Part shown: piece after piece, positions 1 to 7,857 of the stretch
Position numbering within the stretch: the first letter of the stretch is position 1
Layout: each line of letters begins with the position of its first letter
Source: JBFHNV01 sp965365655
GTDB lineage: Bacteria; Pseudomonadota; Gammaproteobacteria; HK1
Assembly (NCBI GenBank): GCA_965365655.1
Contig: CBDUCN010000060.1
Coordinates: 1 to 19,357 of the forward strand
DNA: 19,357 nucleotides
Direction of reading: 5' to 3'
The notes under the pieces: model-generated
What the model was told of the DNA's origin: nothing
Database searches by the model: none
The model's input: the letters and a program-made list of their open reading frames with translations, nothing else
Translations under genes and position numbers: made by a program

Positions 1-21
1 CGTGCACGCGTCCGTCCCCCG

Positions 22-939
22 GTGAGCGGACGCCGCGCGCGCCGCGTCGCACGCGCCGTGGCGCTGGGCATCCTGCTCGCGCCGTTCGCCGCCCCGTCGC
101 CGCAGGACCGCGACGACGCGCCGACGCGGGACGCGACCGCGACGGTGTGGTGCCTCGACGAGGCCCGCTCCATCGTCAGGCGCGTCGCGCGATGGCGCTG
201 CGACGGGCGCGAGGTCGACGAGCGCGAGGCACGGCGCGTCCAGCAGCAGCGCGTGGAGCGCATCAAGCGGGTGCTCGAGCGCGAGCGGAACCCGCTGCTG
301 CCCGGCCGGCGCCTCGGCGGCACCGGCACCGGCTTCTTCATCTCCGCCGACGGCCACGTGCTCACCAACAATCACGTGGTCGACGACTGCAAGGCGGTCA
401 CGGTCACCCCCGCCGGCGGCACGGAGGGCGTCGCGGAGATCCGCGCCGCGGACGCCGGGCGCGACCTCGCGCTGCTCGAGACCCGCTCCACGACGCGTAA
501 CGCGGCGGTGTTCCGCAGCTTCGACGAGCAGATCGAGAACGAGCCGGTCACCGTCGTCGGCTATCCGCTGCACGGCAAGGTGGTGATCAAGCCCGTTCTG
601 GTGACCGGCCACGTGAAGCCGGACGCGAACCCTCGCAATCCGAACGTGTTCGCGATGGCGATCGACATCCGCCGCGGCAACTCGGGCGGCCCCGTGCTCG
701 ACGAGGCCGGCCGCGTGATCGGGGTGGTGTTCGCGAAGGTGGACACGCCGTCCATGTACGAGAACACCGGCAAGCTCGTCCGCGACGTGGGCTTCGCGAT
801 CCGCCTGCCCGTCGTTCGCGACTTCCTGCGCGGCCAGCCGGTGGCGGTGAAAGCCGGCGGCGACGCGCAGCCCCTGGAGCAGGCGGCGCGCCTCGCGCGG
901 GCGCGCGAGTTCGTCGCGCAGATCGGCTGCTGGCGCTGA
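22..939 (+). CDS. Secreted trypsin-like (S1C/HtrA-type) serine protease without PDZ domain
   Basis: A 305-residue predicted periplasmic or secreted endopeptidase. The N terminus is Arg-rich followed by a short hydrophobic stretch (about residues 11-24), consistent with a signal peptide. The protease fold runs from about 98 to 270, with the full catalytic triad visible: His118 in TNNHVV, Asp148 in GRDLALL and Ser221 in GNSGGP. Family HtrA/DegP proteins normally carry one or two PDZ domains after the protease; here only about 35 residues follow, so there is none. Four cysteines (44, 60, 123, 303) could form disulfides, fitting an exported protein. The start is a GTG without a convincing ribosome site, and the frame stays open to base 1, so the true start could lie upstream of the window. 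It is convergent with the lipoprotein gene and is probably transcribed on its own. Substrate unknown. Confidence 0.85.
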   Translation: MSGRRARRVARAVALGILLAPFAAPSPQDRDDAPTRDATATVWCLDEARSIVRRVARWRCDGREVDEREARRVQQQRVERIKRVLERERNPLLPGRRLGGTGTGFFISADGHVLTNNHVVDDCKAVTVTPAGGTEGVAEIRAADAGRDLALLETRSTTRNAAVFRSFDEQIENEPVTVVGYPLHGKVVIKPVLVTGHVKPDANPRNPNVFAMAIDIRRGNSGGPVLDEAGRVIGVVFAKVDTPSMYENTGKLVRDVGFAIRLPVVRDFLRGQPVAVKAGGDAQPLEQAARLARAREFVAQIGCWR

Positions 940-999
940 ACGACGGCTCGTGATCGCGAGACTTGGGCACGCCGGCCCGTGTCTCACGCCCGGTCCTGG

Positions 1000-1011
1000 C
1001 GGAGGCCTCCG
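1000..1011. other. 12-bp perfect palindrome between convergent genes
   Basis: CGGAGGCCTCCG is self-complementary and sits in the 123-bp gap between the convergent protease and lipoprotein genes. It could help termination in both directions, but there is no T-run and the DNA is GC-rich, so chance is plausible. Nothing else recognisable lies in this gap. Confidence 0.2.
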
Positions 1012-1062
1012 GCATCCCGCCGAGCGCCGGCACAGCACCGGGAGTCGCGACGCGCGGCGGTG

Positions 1063-2442
1063 TCAGCGCGGCGGCATGTACGTCCTGCGGAAGGTCTCCA
1101 TGACCGGCGGCAGCCGCCAGTCGAGCAGCTGGATCTCGGACGTCGGAACGGGCCGGTCGGGGTCGGCCAGGAAGAACACCGCGCGCAGGCCGTCGGTGAA
1201 GTACGGATCGTCCTCGGCGTTGACGTGCGGCGCGATCAGGTCGGCCTCCTCGTGCCCGCGCGCGAAGCCGAGGCGCGCGATCGCGCGAGCGCCGGACAGG
1301 TCCTGAAGCAGGTAGAAGCGGGCGTCGTCGACGTCCGGGTCGATGACGTGGGTGGTCGGCGGCCACAGCCTGCCGGACAGCTTCACGCCCACGTCGCGGC
1401 TGATCTGCCCGATCCACACGGGCCGGCCCTCGAAGGTCACCGGCGCGAGCCACAGGCGCAGGTGATTGCGCTCGTCGATCACCGCGCGCGCCTTCTGGAA
1501 CGCGAGGTCCTGCTCGCGCCCGAACACGTAGAGGCTGGAGATCGGCGCGTAGCGGTAGCGGGAGCCGAACAGGAACGCGGAGACCGTGCGCAGCAGCGAC
1601 GCGCGGTTGACCGGCGCCGTCACGTCCCAGTCCCGCGACACCAGCGCGGCGCGCACCTGGTCCAGGCTGCCGACGAGCACGATGTTGAGCGGGTCGCCCT
1701 GGCGCCCCTCGCCGTTGCGCGTGCAGCACTCGGCCTGCTCGAGCCAGCCCCACAGCGCCTGCTCGTCCAGCGCGGGGTGGGCCGGCGTGCGTTCGGACAC
1801 GTCATCGGACAGCGCGAAGTATTGCGTGGGCAGCCCGGGCACGGGCACCACGAAGCTGAACTGCTGAACCGACCGCGGACCGTGCAGCTCGACGTTGAAC
1901 GCCTTCAGCCCCTCGTCGGCGTGCGCGTAGACGAAGCCCTGCGCGAAGCCGTGCGGCGGAATGAACAGCGCCACGTGCTTGACCAGCAGCTGGTAGTAGA
2001 GGTCGTCGACGGTCTCCTTCCCGGCGTCCGCGCTGCGCGACGCGACCTCGAACGGCGGGAAGTAGTCGCGATCGATCTCGATCGGATACAGCCAGTGCGG
2101 CTCGGCGCGGCGGTTCGTGATCTTCAGCCACACCGGCTGCACGCCGAGATCGTTGAGCGCGACGCCGAACTCCGCTTCGCTCTCGTTGCGGCTGAGCGCC
2201 GCGGTCTCGACGATCAGCCCGTTCGCCTCCTTGCGCTGCGCACGCTCGCGAAAGCCCCGCTCGTCCTCGTAGATCTCACCCGGGCCGGCGCACCCCGACG
2301 CGAGCCACGCGAGCAGCAGCGCCGCGCCGAGCGTGCGAGCGGGGCCGGCGCCGCCGCGCGCGGCGCTCAGCCCCACGCCGCGTTGCCCCGTCGGGTCAGG
2401 GCCGGCGCTCCCGTCACCGCGCGAGTGCCGCCTCGCGCTCAC
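1063..2442 (-). CDS. Lipoprotein with LssY C-terminal-like domain
   Basis: A 459-residue predicted lipoprotein. An N-terminal hydrophobic segment (about 38-48) ends in a lipobox, LASGC, with Cys51 as the lipidation site. Residues about 75-215 are an undefined, probably beta-rich region. Residues about 250-445 resemble the LssY C-terminal domain: PLNIVLVGS, then APISSLYVFGREQDLAFQ, then RNHLRLW, then PVWIGQISRD and a THVID segment followed by an acidic stretch. This domain is known as an extension on DedA/PAP2-type membrane proteins and has no established activity. The start is a GTG whose GTGA overlaps the stop of the upstream coiled-coil gene, indicating translational coupling. An in-frame GTG at residue 23 would give a more usual signal length and cannot be excluded. 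Probably anchored to the outer or inner membrane facing the periplasm. The domain call comes from remembered motifs, not a profile search. Confidence 0.7.
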   Translation of the reverse strand: MSARRHSRGDGSAGPDPTGQRGVGLSAARGGAGPARTLGAALLLAWLASGCAGPGEIYEDERGFRERAQRKEANGLIVETAALSRNESEAEFGVALNDLGVQPVWLKITNRRAEPHWLYPIEIDRDYFPPFEVASRSADAGKETVDDLYYQLLVKHVALFIPPHGFAQGFVYAHADEGLKAFNVELHGPRSVQQFSFVVPVPGLPTQYFALSDDVSERTPAHPALDEQALWGWLEQAECCTRNGEGRQGDPLNIVLVGSLDQVRAALVSRDWDVTAPVNRASLLRTVSAFLFGSRYRYAPISSLYVFGREQDLAFQKARAVIDERNHLRLWLAPVTFEGRPVWIGQISRDVGVKLSGRLWPPTTHVIDPDVDDARFYLLQDLSGARAIARLGFARGHEEADLIAPHVNAEDDPYFTDGLRAVFFLADPDRPVPTSEIQLLDWRLPPVMETFRRTYMPPR

Positions 2443-3881
2443 GACGTGCGCACCCGTGCCGGAACGAGCCGCAGCAGCGCGAGCCCGGCGAGGAGGATGC
2501 CGAGCAGCGCCGCGGCGCGCCAGAACAGCTTGTCCGCGAAGTCGTCGCTCAGCGCCTCCAGGCGCTCGATGCGTGTGTCCCAGACCGTCGCGCCGAGCGC
2601 CTCGTCGGCGCGCGCGAACATGCCGGTGAGGCGTTCCGCCGCGCCGCCGACCGCATTCGCGGCTTCGCGCAGCTGGTCGAAGTCGAGCCCCGGCCCGTCA
2701 TCGTCCGACGTGCGCTCGAAGCGGGCGACGAGCGGGTCCAGCGCCTGCACGGTGCCGGTGAGCTCGCTCGCGAGATCGTTCGTCGACCGGATCACGTCGC
2801 GCAGCGACGTCATCACCGGGATCATCTGCGTCTGGCGCTCGCCGATGTCGTCGAGCAGCTCGGCGCGCTCCCGCGCGAGGCGGTCCATCGCGTAGTCCAC
2901 CGTCGACTTGCGCTCCGCATTGACCCGCCCGGCGAGATCCTCCAGCGCCGCGGCGCGCTCGGCGCGCAGCTGCTCGAAGAACAGCCTCTGCTGCACCGCC
3001 AGGTCGTCATCGAGGCTGTCCAGGCGCTGCGTGAGCGCGGCGGCGAGCGACGCCACAGACTCCATCGACGCGCGCGCCAGCGCCGCCTCGGGCTGATCCG
3101 CCATGCGGTACGCGGTCAGCTCGGCCTGCTGGCCCAGCACGTAGGGCAGGCGGCCCGCGAACCACAGCAGGCGCTCGCCGAGCAGGGTCACGTCCTCCAC
3201 CGCCGCGCTCGCGCTCTCGACGTCGGCGAGCAGGCCGGACGCCGCGTCGCGAGCGACGGTGGGCAGCCGCCGCTGATCGGTGAACTCGGCGAACCGCACC
3301 AGCGACACGACGGTGCGGTCCGGGTGCGCCTCGATCCACTGCTGCACGAGGCTGCGCAGGGTCGCGAGCTGACCCGCGTCCAGGAATCGCGCGCCGGAGC
3401 GCCACAGCTCCGTCTCGGCGCGCCGCAGCCGCTCGAGCGCCGCACGTCCGGGCGTCTCGGCGATCCCGGCCGGGATCCAGTGCCTCTCCAGCGCCCAGCT
3501 CTGCAGCGCGGCGAGCACCAGCAGGTCGAGCACCGCGACGTTCGGGTTGGACCCGACCGCGATGTCGATCGCGGCGCCCATGCCGTTGCGCAGGAAGGAC
3601 TGCGCGAGCCAGCGCCCCCGCGCGTCGATCTCGGGGCTGCGCACGAGCAGATACATCGCCTCGCCCAGCGCGGCGCCGTACTCGTCGGCCATCCCCATCA
3701 CCCGCGCCTGCACCGCGAGCGCGCTCGCACGCGGCGCGTCCTCGGGCGGCGGCGCGGGACGCGCGCGGGAGGTGTCCGTGTCCGCAACTCCCGGCCCCGC
3801 GAGCAGCGCGAGCAGCAGCGCGACCGGCGCGCGGCCTGCGACGCGTCGGCGCGACGGTGCACGAGGTCCGGTCCGGCTCAT
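2439..3881 (-). CDS. Exported coiled-coil protein with C-terminal membrane anchor, unknown function
   Basis: A 480-residue protein that I do not recognise. Residues 13-33 form a signal-like segment (Arg-rich, then a Leu/Ala core, ending near GVADTD). Residues about 50-260 are mostly helical. Residues about 280-390 are heptad-like and rich in Leu, Ala, Glu and Arg, typical of a coiled coil. Residues about 452-472 are one strong transmembrane helix followed by a short basic tail. The layout suggests a large periplasmic helical body tethered by its C terminus, which can superficially resemble methyl-accepting or apolipoprotein-like helical proteins. I chose the ATG at 3881 because it immediately precedes the signal sequence; an upstream in-frame start at 4058 would place 59 low-complexity residues ahead of it and run into the FAH gene. 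Its stop overlaps the GTG of the LssY-like lipoprotein gene, so the two products probably work together in the envelope. Confidence 0.65.
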   Translation of the reverse strand: MSRTGPRAPSRRRVAGRAPVALLLALLAGPGVADTDTSRARPAPPPEDAPRASALAVQARVMGMADEYGAALGEAMYLLVRSPEIDARGRWLAQSFLRNGMGAAIDIAVGSNPNVAVLDLLVLAALQSWALERHWIPAGIAETPGRAALERLRRAETELWRSGARFLDAGQLATLRSLVQQWIEAHPDRTVVSLVRFAEFTDQRRLPTVARDAASGLLADVESASAAVEDVTLLGERLLWFAGRLPYVLGQQAELTAYRMADQPEAALARASMESVASLAAALTQRLDSLDDDLAVQQRLFFEQLRAERAAALEDLAGRVNAERKSTVDYAMDRLARERAELLDDIGERQTQMIPVMTSLRDVIRSTNDLASELTGTVQALDPLVARFERTSDDDGPGLDFDQLREAANAVGGAAERLTGMFARADEALGATVWDTRIERLEALSDDFADKLFWRAAALLGILLAGLALLRLVPARVRTS

Positions 3882-3971
3882 GGTGCTGTCCTGCGCAGAG
3901 CGTCCAGGGTGCGCGGCGCGCGTGCCCGCCCCGGACGATTTCGAAGTGTTCCCGTCGCCGCCGCGGCACGC

Positions 3972-3995
3972 GCGCGGCGCTGCGTGACGCCGCGC
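3972..3995 (-). terminator. Stem-loop just after the FAH-family gene
   Basis: GCGCGGCG (3972-3979) pairs perfectly with CGCCGCGC (3988-3995) across an 8-nt loop, beginning one base past the stop codon of the FAH-family gene. Position and stability suit transcript termination or 3'-end protection for the allG-fdrA-FAH unit. There is no T-run, so an intrinsic terminator is not demonstrated. Confidence 0.3.
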
Positions 3996-3996
3996 A

Positions 3997-4770
3997 TCAT
4001 TCCTGGAAGGTGTTGACCAGCGTGCCGACACCGTCGATCGCGATCTCGATGGTGTCACCGTCGCGCAGCGCGCCGACGCCGACGTTGGTGCCGCACGAGA
4101 TCACGTCGCCGGGCAGCAGCGTCATGTCCTTCGAGATCGCGCTGATGAGCTCGGCCGGCGTGAACACCATGTCCGACACGGGGTAGTTCTGCCGCTCCTG
4201 CCCGTTCAGCACCGCGCGCACGGTCAGCGCCGACGGGTCGAGGCCGGTGGCCACGAACGGGCCCAGCACCCCGAAGGTGTCGGCGGCCTTGCAGCGCGTC
4301 CACTGCTGCACGCCTTCCTGCCGGCCGAGGATCTCGATGGACGTCACGTCGTTGACGCAGGTGACGCCGAACAGGAAGTCCATCGCGTCGCCGGGCTCCA
4401 CGTCGCGGCACTCGCGGCCGATCACCAGCCCCAGCTCGCCCTCGAAGATGATGCGCCCGGCGTACGCCCGCGGGCGGCGGATCGGCTTGCCGGTCGGGTG
4501 GAAGGAGCTGTTGGCCTTGAAGAAGTACAGCGGCTCGGGCGGCACGTCGGCGCCGGTCTTCTCGATCAGCGCGTGGAAGTTGTTCCACAGCGCGACCATC
4601 TTGCCCGGCACCACCGGCGTGAGCAGCTCGACGTCGGCGAGCGCGACCGTGCGCCCGGTGGGCCGCGGCCCTGCGAACAGGTCCCCCTCGTGCTCGCGGA
4701 TGCCGCCGTCGTCCTCGACGGCCCCGAAGTGCACCGCGCCGTCGTGCCGGTAACGCGCCCATCTCGCCAT
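3997..4770 (-). CDS. Fumarylacetoacetate hydrolase (FAH) family protein
   Basis: A 257-residue cytosolic enzyme of the FAH superfamily, whose members cleave C-C bonds, decarboxylate or isomerise oxo acids using a divalent metal. The catalytic core spans about 50-255. The metal ligands are visible: Glu110 and Glu112 in IIFEGELGLVIG and Asp141 in NDVTS. Lys161 in the RCKAADTFGVLGP motif is the conserved substrate-side lysine. The length matches the single-domain bacterial subfamily (hydroxyhepta-diene-dioate isomerase, acylpyruvase, oxaloacetate decarboxylase types). FAH proteins beside ureide genes are sometimes annotated ureidoglycolate lyase, but that cannot be read from sequence. The ATG is preceded by an AGGGGG stretch. 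It lies 80 bp downstream of fdrA on the same strand and is probably the last gene of that unit, so a role on the carbon skeleton left after carbamoyl removal is plausible but inferred. Confidence 0.85.
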   Translation of the reverse strand: MARWARYRHDGAVHFGAVEDDGGIREHEGDLFAGPRPTGRTVALADVELLTPVVPGKMVALWNNFHALIEKTGADVPPEPLYFFKANSSFHPTGKPIRRPRAYAGRIIFEGELGLVIGRECRDVEPGDAMDFLFGVTCVNDVTSIEILGRQEGVQQWTRCKAADTFGVLGPFVATGLDPSALTVRAVLNGQERQNYPVSDMVFTPAELISAISKDMTLLPGDVISCGTNVGVGALRDGDTIEIAIDGVGTLVNTFQE

Positions 4771-4850
4771 GAATGCCGCCCCCTGGTTGCCGCGGAGGCC
4801 GCGATTCTAGCGGCCGCGGCGCTCCGCGGCCCGTGCGCCGGGCCGGCGGG

Positions 4851-6368
4851 TCACCCGCCGGCGGCGATCAGCGCTCCCGCGAGCGCCGCCGCGCGCGCGT
4901 TCGACGGCGCGACCACGACGCCAGCCTCCTCGAGAGCGCGCCGCTGCGCGTCGAGCCCCTGCGGGTCGCCGTCGACCCCGCACACGCTCGCGACCACCAC
5001 CGGCCCGCCGGCGCCGCGCTCGCGCACCGCCGCCGCCAGCGGCCCCGCGGGGTCCGGATGCGCGCCGAAGCCCAGCACCACGTCGAGCAGCACCACGCCC
5101 ACCGACGGGTCGGCGAGCGCGCGGCCTAGCGGCGCGACGCGCACCTCGGGGTCCAGCATCGGGTGCGGCCGCCCGCGGGTGTACTCGTCCGCGCCGAGGT
5201 CGATCAGCAGGTGCCCGGGCGCGTCCGCGCCGCCGGGCGCCATCGCGCCGGCGCCCGGAACCGGCGCGTTGGAGGACACCGCGAGGCCGGCCGCGAGCAG
5301 CACCGCCTGCGCCTCGCCGCACAGGGTCCCGCCCGAGTAGAGGCCCCGCAGGGTCCCCCCGGATCGCGGCTGCAGGCCGCGCGCCAGCGCCGTCACGTCG
5401 AAGTCGTCGCCGATGCTGCGCCCGAGCAGGCGCTCGGCAGCCTCGTGCAGCGTCGCCGCGAGCACGACGCCGGAGCCGCTCCCCGCGTCCCGCGCGCCGC
5501 CGATGAAGCACGCGACCGCGGGCTTCGCGCTCGCGGCCAGGCGCGCGAGCACGCGCTCGGCGACCGCGGCAGCGGGCGGCTTGGACACCAGCGCGATCGC
5601 GGCGGTCGCGGGATCCGAGGCGAGCAGGTCGATCGCGTCCAGCGTGCTGATGCCGCCGACCGCATCGCCGAGGTCGCGCCCGCCGACGCCGATGCCGTGG
5701 CTGACGCCCACGCCCTCGCGCGCCAGCAGCACGGACAGCTCCTGCAGCCCGGTGCCCGAGGCCGACACGACCCCGACGTTGCCGCGCGGGATCGCGTTCG
5801 CGAATGCGACCGCGACGCCCGACAGCAGCGCGGTGCCGCAGTCCGGCCCCATCACCAGGCGCCCGAGCGCGTGCGCGCGGCGCTTCAGCGCCACCTCCTC
5901 GTCCAGCGGCACGTTGTCGCTGAAGATCATCACGTCCAGCCCGAGGCCGAGCGCCCGGTGCGCCTCGGCCGCGGCGTACTCGCCCGGCACCGAGATCAGC
6001 GCCAGCGTCGCGCCGGGAAGGCTGCGCAGCGCGCCGCCCTGGGTGCGCGGGCGCACCGTCGCGGCGTCCGCGTCCGCCGCGGGCGCGGCCGCGAGCAGCG
6101 CGTCGCGGGCCGCGGCCACGGCGGCCTCGGCGGCGCCCGCATCCACCGCGCGCACCGCGATCACGAGGTCCGACGGACCCGCGTCGCGGCCCTCGGGCGA
6201 GAGCAGCCCGGCCTGCTCGAGCAGCGCCAGGTTCGCCGGCGTGCCGATCATCAGCGACGCCTCTTCGACCCCGTCGGCAGCGGACACCGCCGCCGACACG
6301 CGCATCAGCGCGACCGAGTCGAGATAGAAGCCGCGGCGCACCGCGTTCACGACCACCGGCGCGCTCAT
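4851..6368 (-). CDS. fdrA: FdrA/AllF-type protein (oxamate carbamoyltransferase-like subunit)
   Basis: A 505-residue cytosolic protein of the FdrA family, which is related to the succinyl-CoA synthetase alpha and beta subunits and is often labelled acyl-CoA synthetase. In E. coli FdrA (AllF) acts with YlbE (AllG) and YlbF (AllH) as oxamate carbamoyltransferase, exchanging a carbamoyl group between oxalurate and phosphate. The N terminus (VNAVRRGFYLDSVALM) and a Rossmann-like CoA-ligase core at about 115-290 are characteristic, with MGPDCGTALL (173-182), VGVVSASGTGLQE (198-210) and GIGVGGRDL (225-233). The C-terminal half (about 335-500) resembles the beta-subunit domain, with LYSGGTLCGEA and LLDVVLGFGAHPDP. 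The start is fixed by an ATGA overlap with the stop of the DUF1116 gene, so the two are translationally coupled. A longer open frame upstream is a shadow of the DUF1116 gene. Length is normal for the family and nothing is truncated. Confidence 0.88.
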   Translation of the reverse strand: MSAPVVVNAVRRGFYLDSVALMRVSAAVSAADGVEEASLMIGTPANLALLEQAGLLSPEGRDAGPSDLVIAVRAVDAGAAEAAVAAARDALLAAAPAADADAATVRPRTQGGALRSLPGATLALISVPGEYAAAEAHRALGLGLDVMIFSDNVPLDEEVALKRRAHALGRLVMGPDCGTALLSGVAVAFANAIPRGNVGVVSASGTGLQELSVLLAREGVGVSHGIGVGGRDLGDAVGGISTLDAIDLLASDPATAAIALVSKPPAAAVAERVLARLAASAKPAVACFIGGARDAGSGSGVVLAATLHEAAERLLGRSIGDDFDVTALARGLQPRSGGTLRGLYSGGTLCGEAQAVLLAAGLAVSSNAPVPGAGAMAPGGADAPGHLLIDLGADEYTRGRPHPMLDPEVRVAPLGRALADPSVGVVLLDVVLGFGAHPDPAGPLAAAVRERGAGGPVVVASVCGVDGDPQGLDAQRRALEEAGVVVAPSNARAAALAGALIAAGG

Positions 6369-7789
6369 GCGCAGCCCATCCGGCGCGCGAGGCCTTCCAG
6401 CGCGAGCCGGAAGCACTCGTACGGCGCGTTCACGACGCCGGCGCCGACCTGCCCGATGCCGGGCTCGCGGTGCGCGATGCCGGTGTTGATCGTGGGCACG
6501 GTGCCGCTCGCGACCACCTTCAGCACGTCGATGCCGCTCGGCACGCCGGCGAAGTCGAGCGCCGGGATGGTCCACTCGCCGTTGGCGCCGGTGGTGATGT
6601 CGAACATCGCGCGCGTGTAGCCGAGCGCCGCGCTGGCCGAGCCGGCGCCGACGAAGCCGGCGACCGCGGGCGAGGCCGCCATCGCGAAGCCGCCGAGGCC
6701 GATGGTCTCGACGATCGTGGAATCGCCCATGTCGGGGTTCGCGTCGGCCTCGGTGAAGCCCGGGAAGTAGAGCCCGCGCGGCATCTCGACCGGAGCCGTG
6801 TACCACGCGTCGCCGGCGCCGCTGACGCGGATGCCGAAGTCGGTGCCGTTGCGCGCCATCGCGGTGACCACGCTGGACGCGTCGATGCCGTGCACCGGGT
6901 CCATGATCGCCTTGCCCATGACCATCGCGACGTTGAGGAACAGCTGGTCGTTACCGCCCATGAACTCGAGCGCGGCCGCGGCGGCTTCGGCGTCGGCGCC
7001 GCTGCGCACGATGGCGGGCGCCAGCGCGCGGACCAGCAGGCTGGTGCACGCCGCGTTTCGCTGGTGCATCTCGTCGCCCATCGCGAGGCCGCGCGCGACG
7101 ATGCCCTTCAGCGCGACGCCGCCCGCGGCGTCCAGCGCCCGCGCGAGCAGCGGCGCCAGCGTGTCGGCCAGCCAGTGCAGCCGCGCGATGACCTCGGCGT
7201 CGTTGCCGCCGAAGCGCATCACCTTGCCCAGCCCCTCGTTCAGCGTGCAGTACGCCCGGTTGCCGAAGCGGCGGTTCTCGACCACCATCACCGGCATGTG
7301 GCAGGTGGTCATCCCGGTCATCGGCCCCACGGCGCCCAGGTGGTGGTTGGGCACGAAGGTGAAGGCGCCCTCGCCGGCCATGCGGGCCGCCTCGTCCAGG
7401 TCGCCGGCCCAGCCCTCGAACACCGCCGCCCCGGCGACCGCGCCGCGCATCGGGCCGCACATCCGCGCCCAGTCCACCGGCGGCCCGGCGTGGCCGATCA
7501 CGTGCTCGCCCAGCGCGTCGATCATCTCGCCGGCCGGACGCACGTCCACCAGCACCGGCTCGGCCTGCAGCATGCGCTCCAGCGCCTGCGCGTTGGCGGC
7601 CGCGATCGTCTCGCCGTGCGCCGCCTCGAGGCGCGCGAGCAGCGCGCCGGTGGCCGCGTCGCCGCGTGCCGGAGGACTCCAGTCCACGTGCACCGCGGCC
7701 GCGCCCTGCCGGGACAGGTCGCCGGCGAACGCTTCCAGCCCCACGTTGATCACCGCGGGCGGGGCATCGAGCAGCGACGTTCGACTCAT
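6365..7789 (-). CDS. allG: DUF1116 protein, AllG/YlbE-type (oxamate carbamoyltransferase-like subunit)
   Basis: A 474-residue DUF1116 protein, the family of E. coli YlbE/YahG. Recognisable family segments are INVGLEAFAGDL (14-25), VDVRPAGEMI (81-90), VPNHHLGAVGPMTGMTT (146-162, the region most typical of the family), NEGLGKVMRFGGND (184-197), ARGLAMGDEMHQRN (232-245) and the FMGGNDQLFLN block (276-286). YlbE is AllG, one of three subunits of oxamate carbamoyltransferase, so by homology this protein takes part in transferring a carbamoyl group to or from phosphate. The ATG at 7789 has a strong GGAGGT seven bases upstream, which decides it over the much longer open frame. It is the first gene of the minus unit, overlaps fdrA by four bases (ATGA) and diverges from the DUF2877 gene. 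The true substrate may be a carbamoylated compound other than oxalurate. Confidence 0.87.
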   Translation of the reverse strand: MSRTSLLDAPPAVINVGLEAFAGDLSRQGAAAVHVDWSPPARGDAATGALLARLEAAHGETIAAANAQALERMLQAEPVLVDVRPAGEMIDALGEHVIGHAGPPVDWARMCGPMRGAVAGAAVFEGWAGDLDEAARMAGEGAFTFVPNHHLGAVGPMTGMTTCHMPVMVVENRRFGNRAYCTLNEGLGKVMRFGGNDAEVIARLHWLADTLAPLLARALDAAGGVALKGIVARGLAMGDEMHQRNAACTSLLVRALAPAIVRSGADAEAAAAALEFMGGNDQLFLNVAMVMGKAIMDPVHGIDASSVVTAMARNGTDFGIRVSGAGDAWYTAPVEMPRGLYFPGFTEADANPDMGDSTIVETIGLGGFAMAASPAVAGFVGAGSASAALGYTRAMFDITTGANGEWTIPALDFAGVPSGIDVLKVVASGTVPTINTGIAHREPGIGQVGAGVVNAPYECFRLALEGLARRMGCA

Positions 7790-7796
7790 CGGCGAG

Positions 7797-7802
7797 ACCT
7801 CC
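7797..7802 (-). promoter_or_regulatory. Ribosome binding site of the DUF1116 gene
   Basis: Read on the minus strand this is GGAGGT, seven bases before the ATG at 7789. It is the strongest ribosome site in the left half and fixes the start of the allG-like gene. Confidence 0.75.
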
Positions 7803-7845
7803 GGGGCATGGTTCGGCGGCGGGCGGCGGCACGCGCCCGGTGCGC

Positions 7846-7850
7846 GAGGA
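7846..7850 (+). promoter_or_regulatory. Ribosome binding site deciding the DUF2877 start
   Basis: GAGGA lies seven bases before the ATG at 7858, favouring that start over the GTG at 7840 in the same frame. Confidence 0.6.
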
Positions 7851-7857
7851 TCCCACG

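Larger units (their letters stand above)
7790..7857. promoter_or_regulatory. Divergent regulatory gap between allG-like and allH-like genes
   Basis: This 68-bp gap must carry the promoters of both divergent units, probably partly within coding DNA. It holds the ribosome sites of both genes. The rest is GC-rich and I see no convincing -35/-10 pair or clean operator dyad. Confidence 0.4.

Noticed and set aside
979..2895. A 638-codon plus-strand open frame across the two envelope genes
   Set aside because: Antisense shadow with Arg/Ala/Val-rich low-complexity translation; the minus-strand frames have a lipobox, a recognisable domain and a coupled overlap.
4851..6806. Longer start for FdrA, extending into the DUF1116 gene
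   Set aside because: The extra residues are Arg/Gly/His-rich shadow sequence; the ATGA overlap at 6365-6368 and the family N terminus fix the start at 6368.
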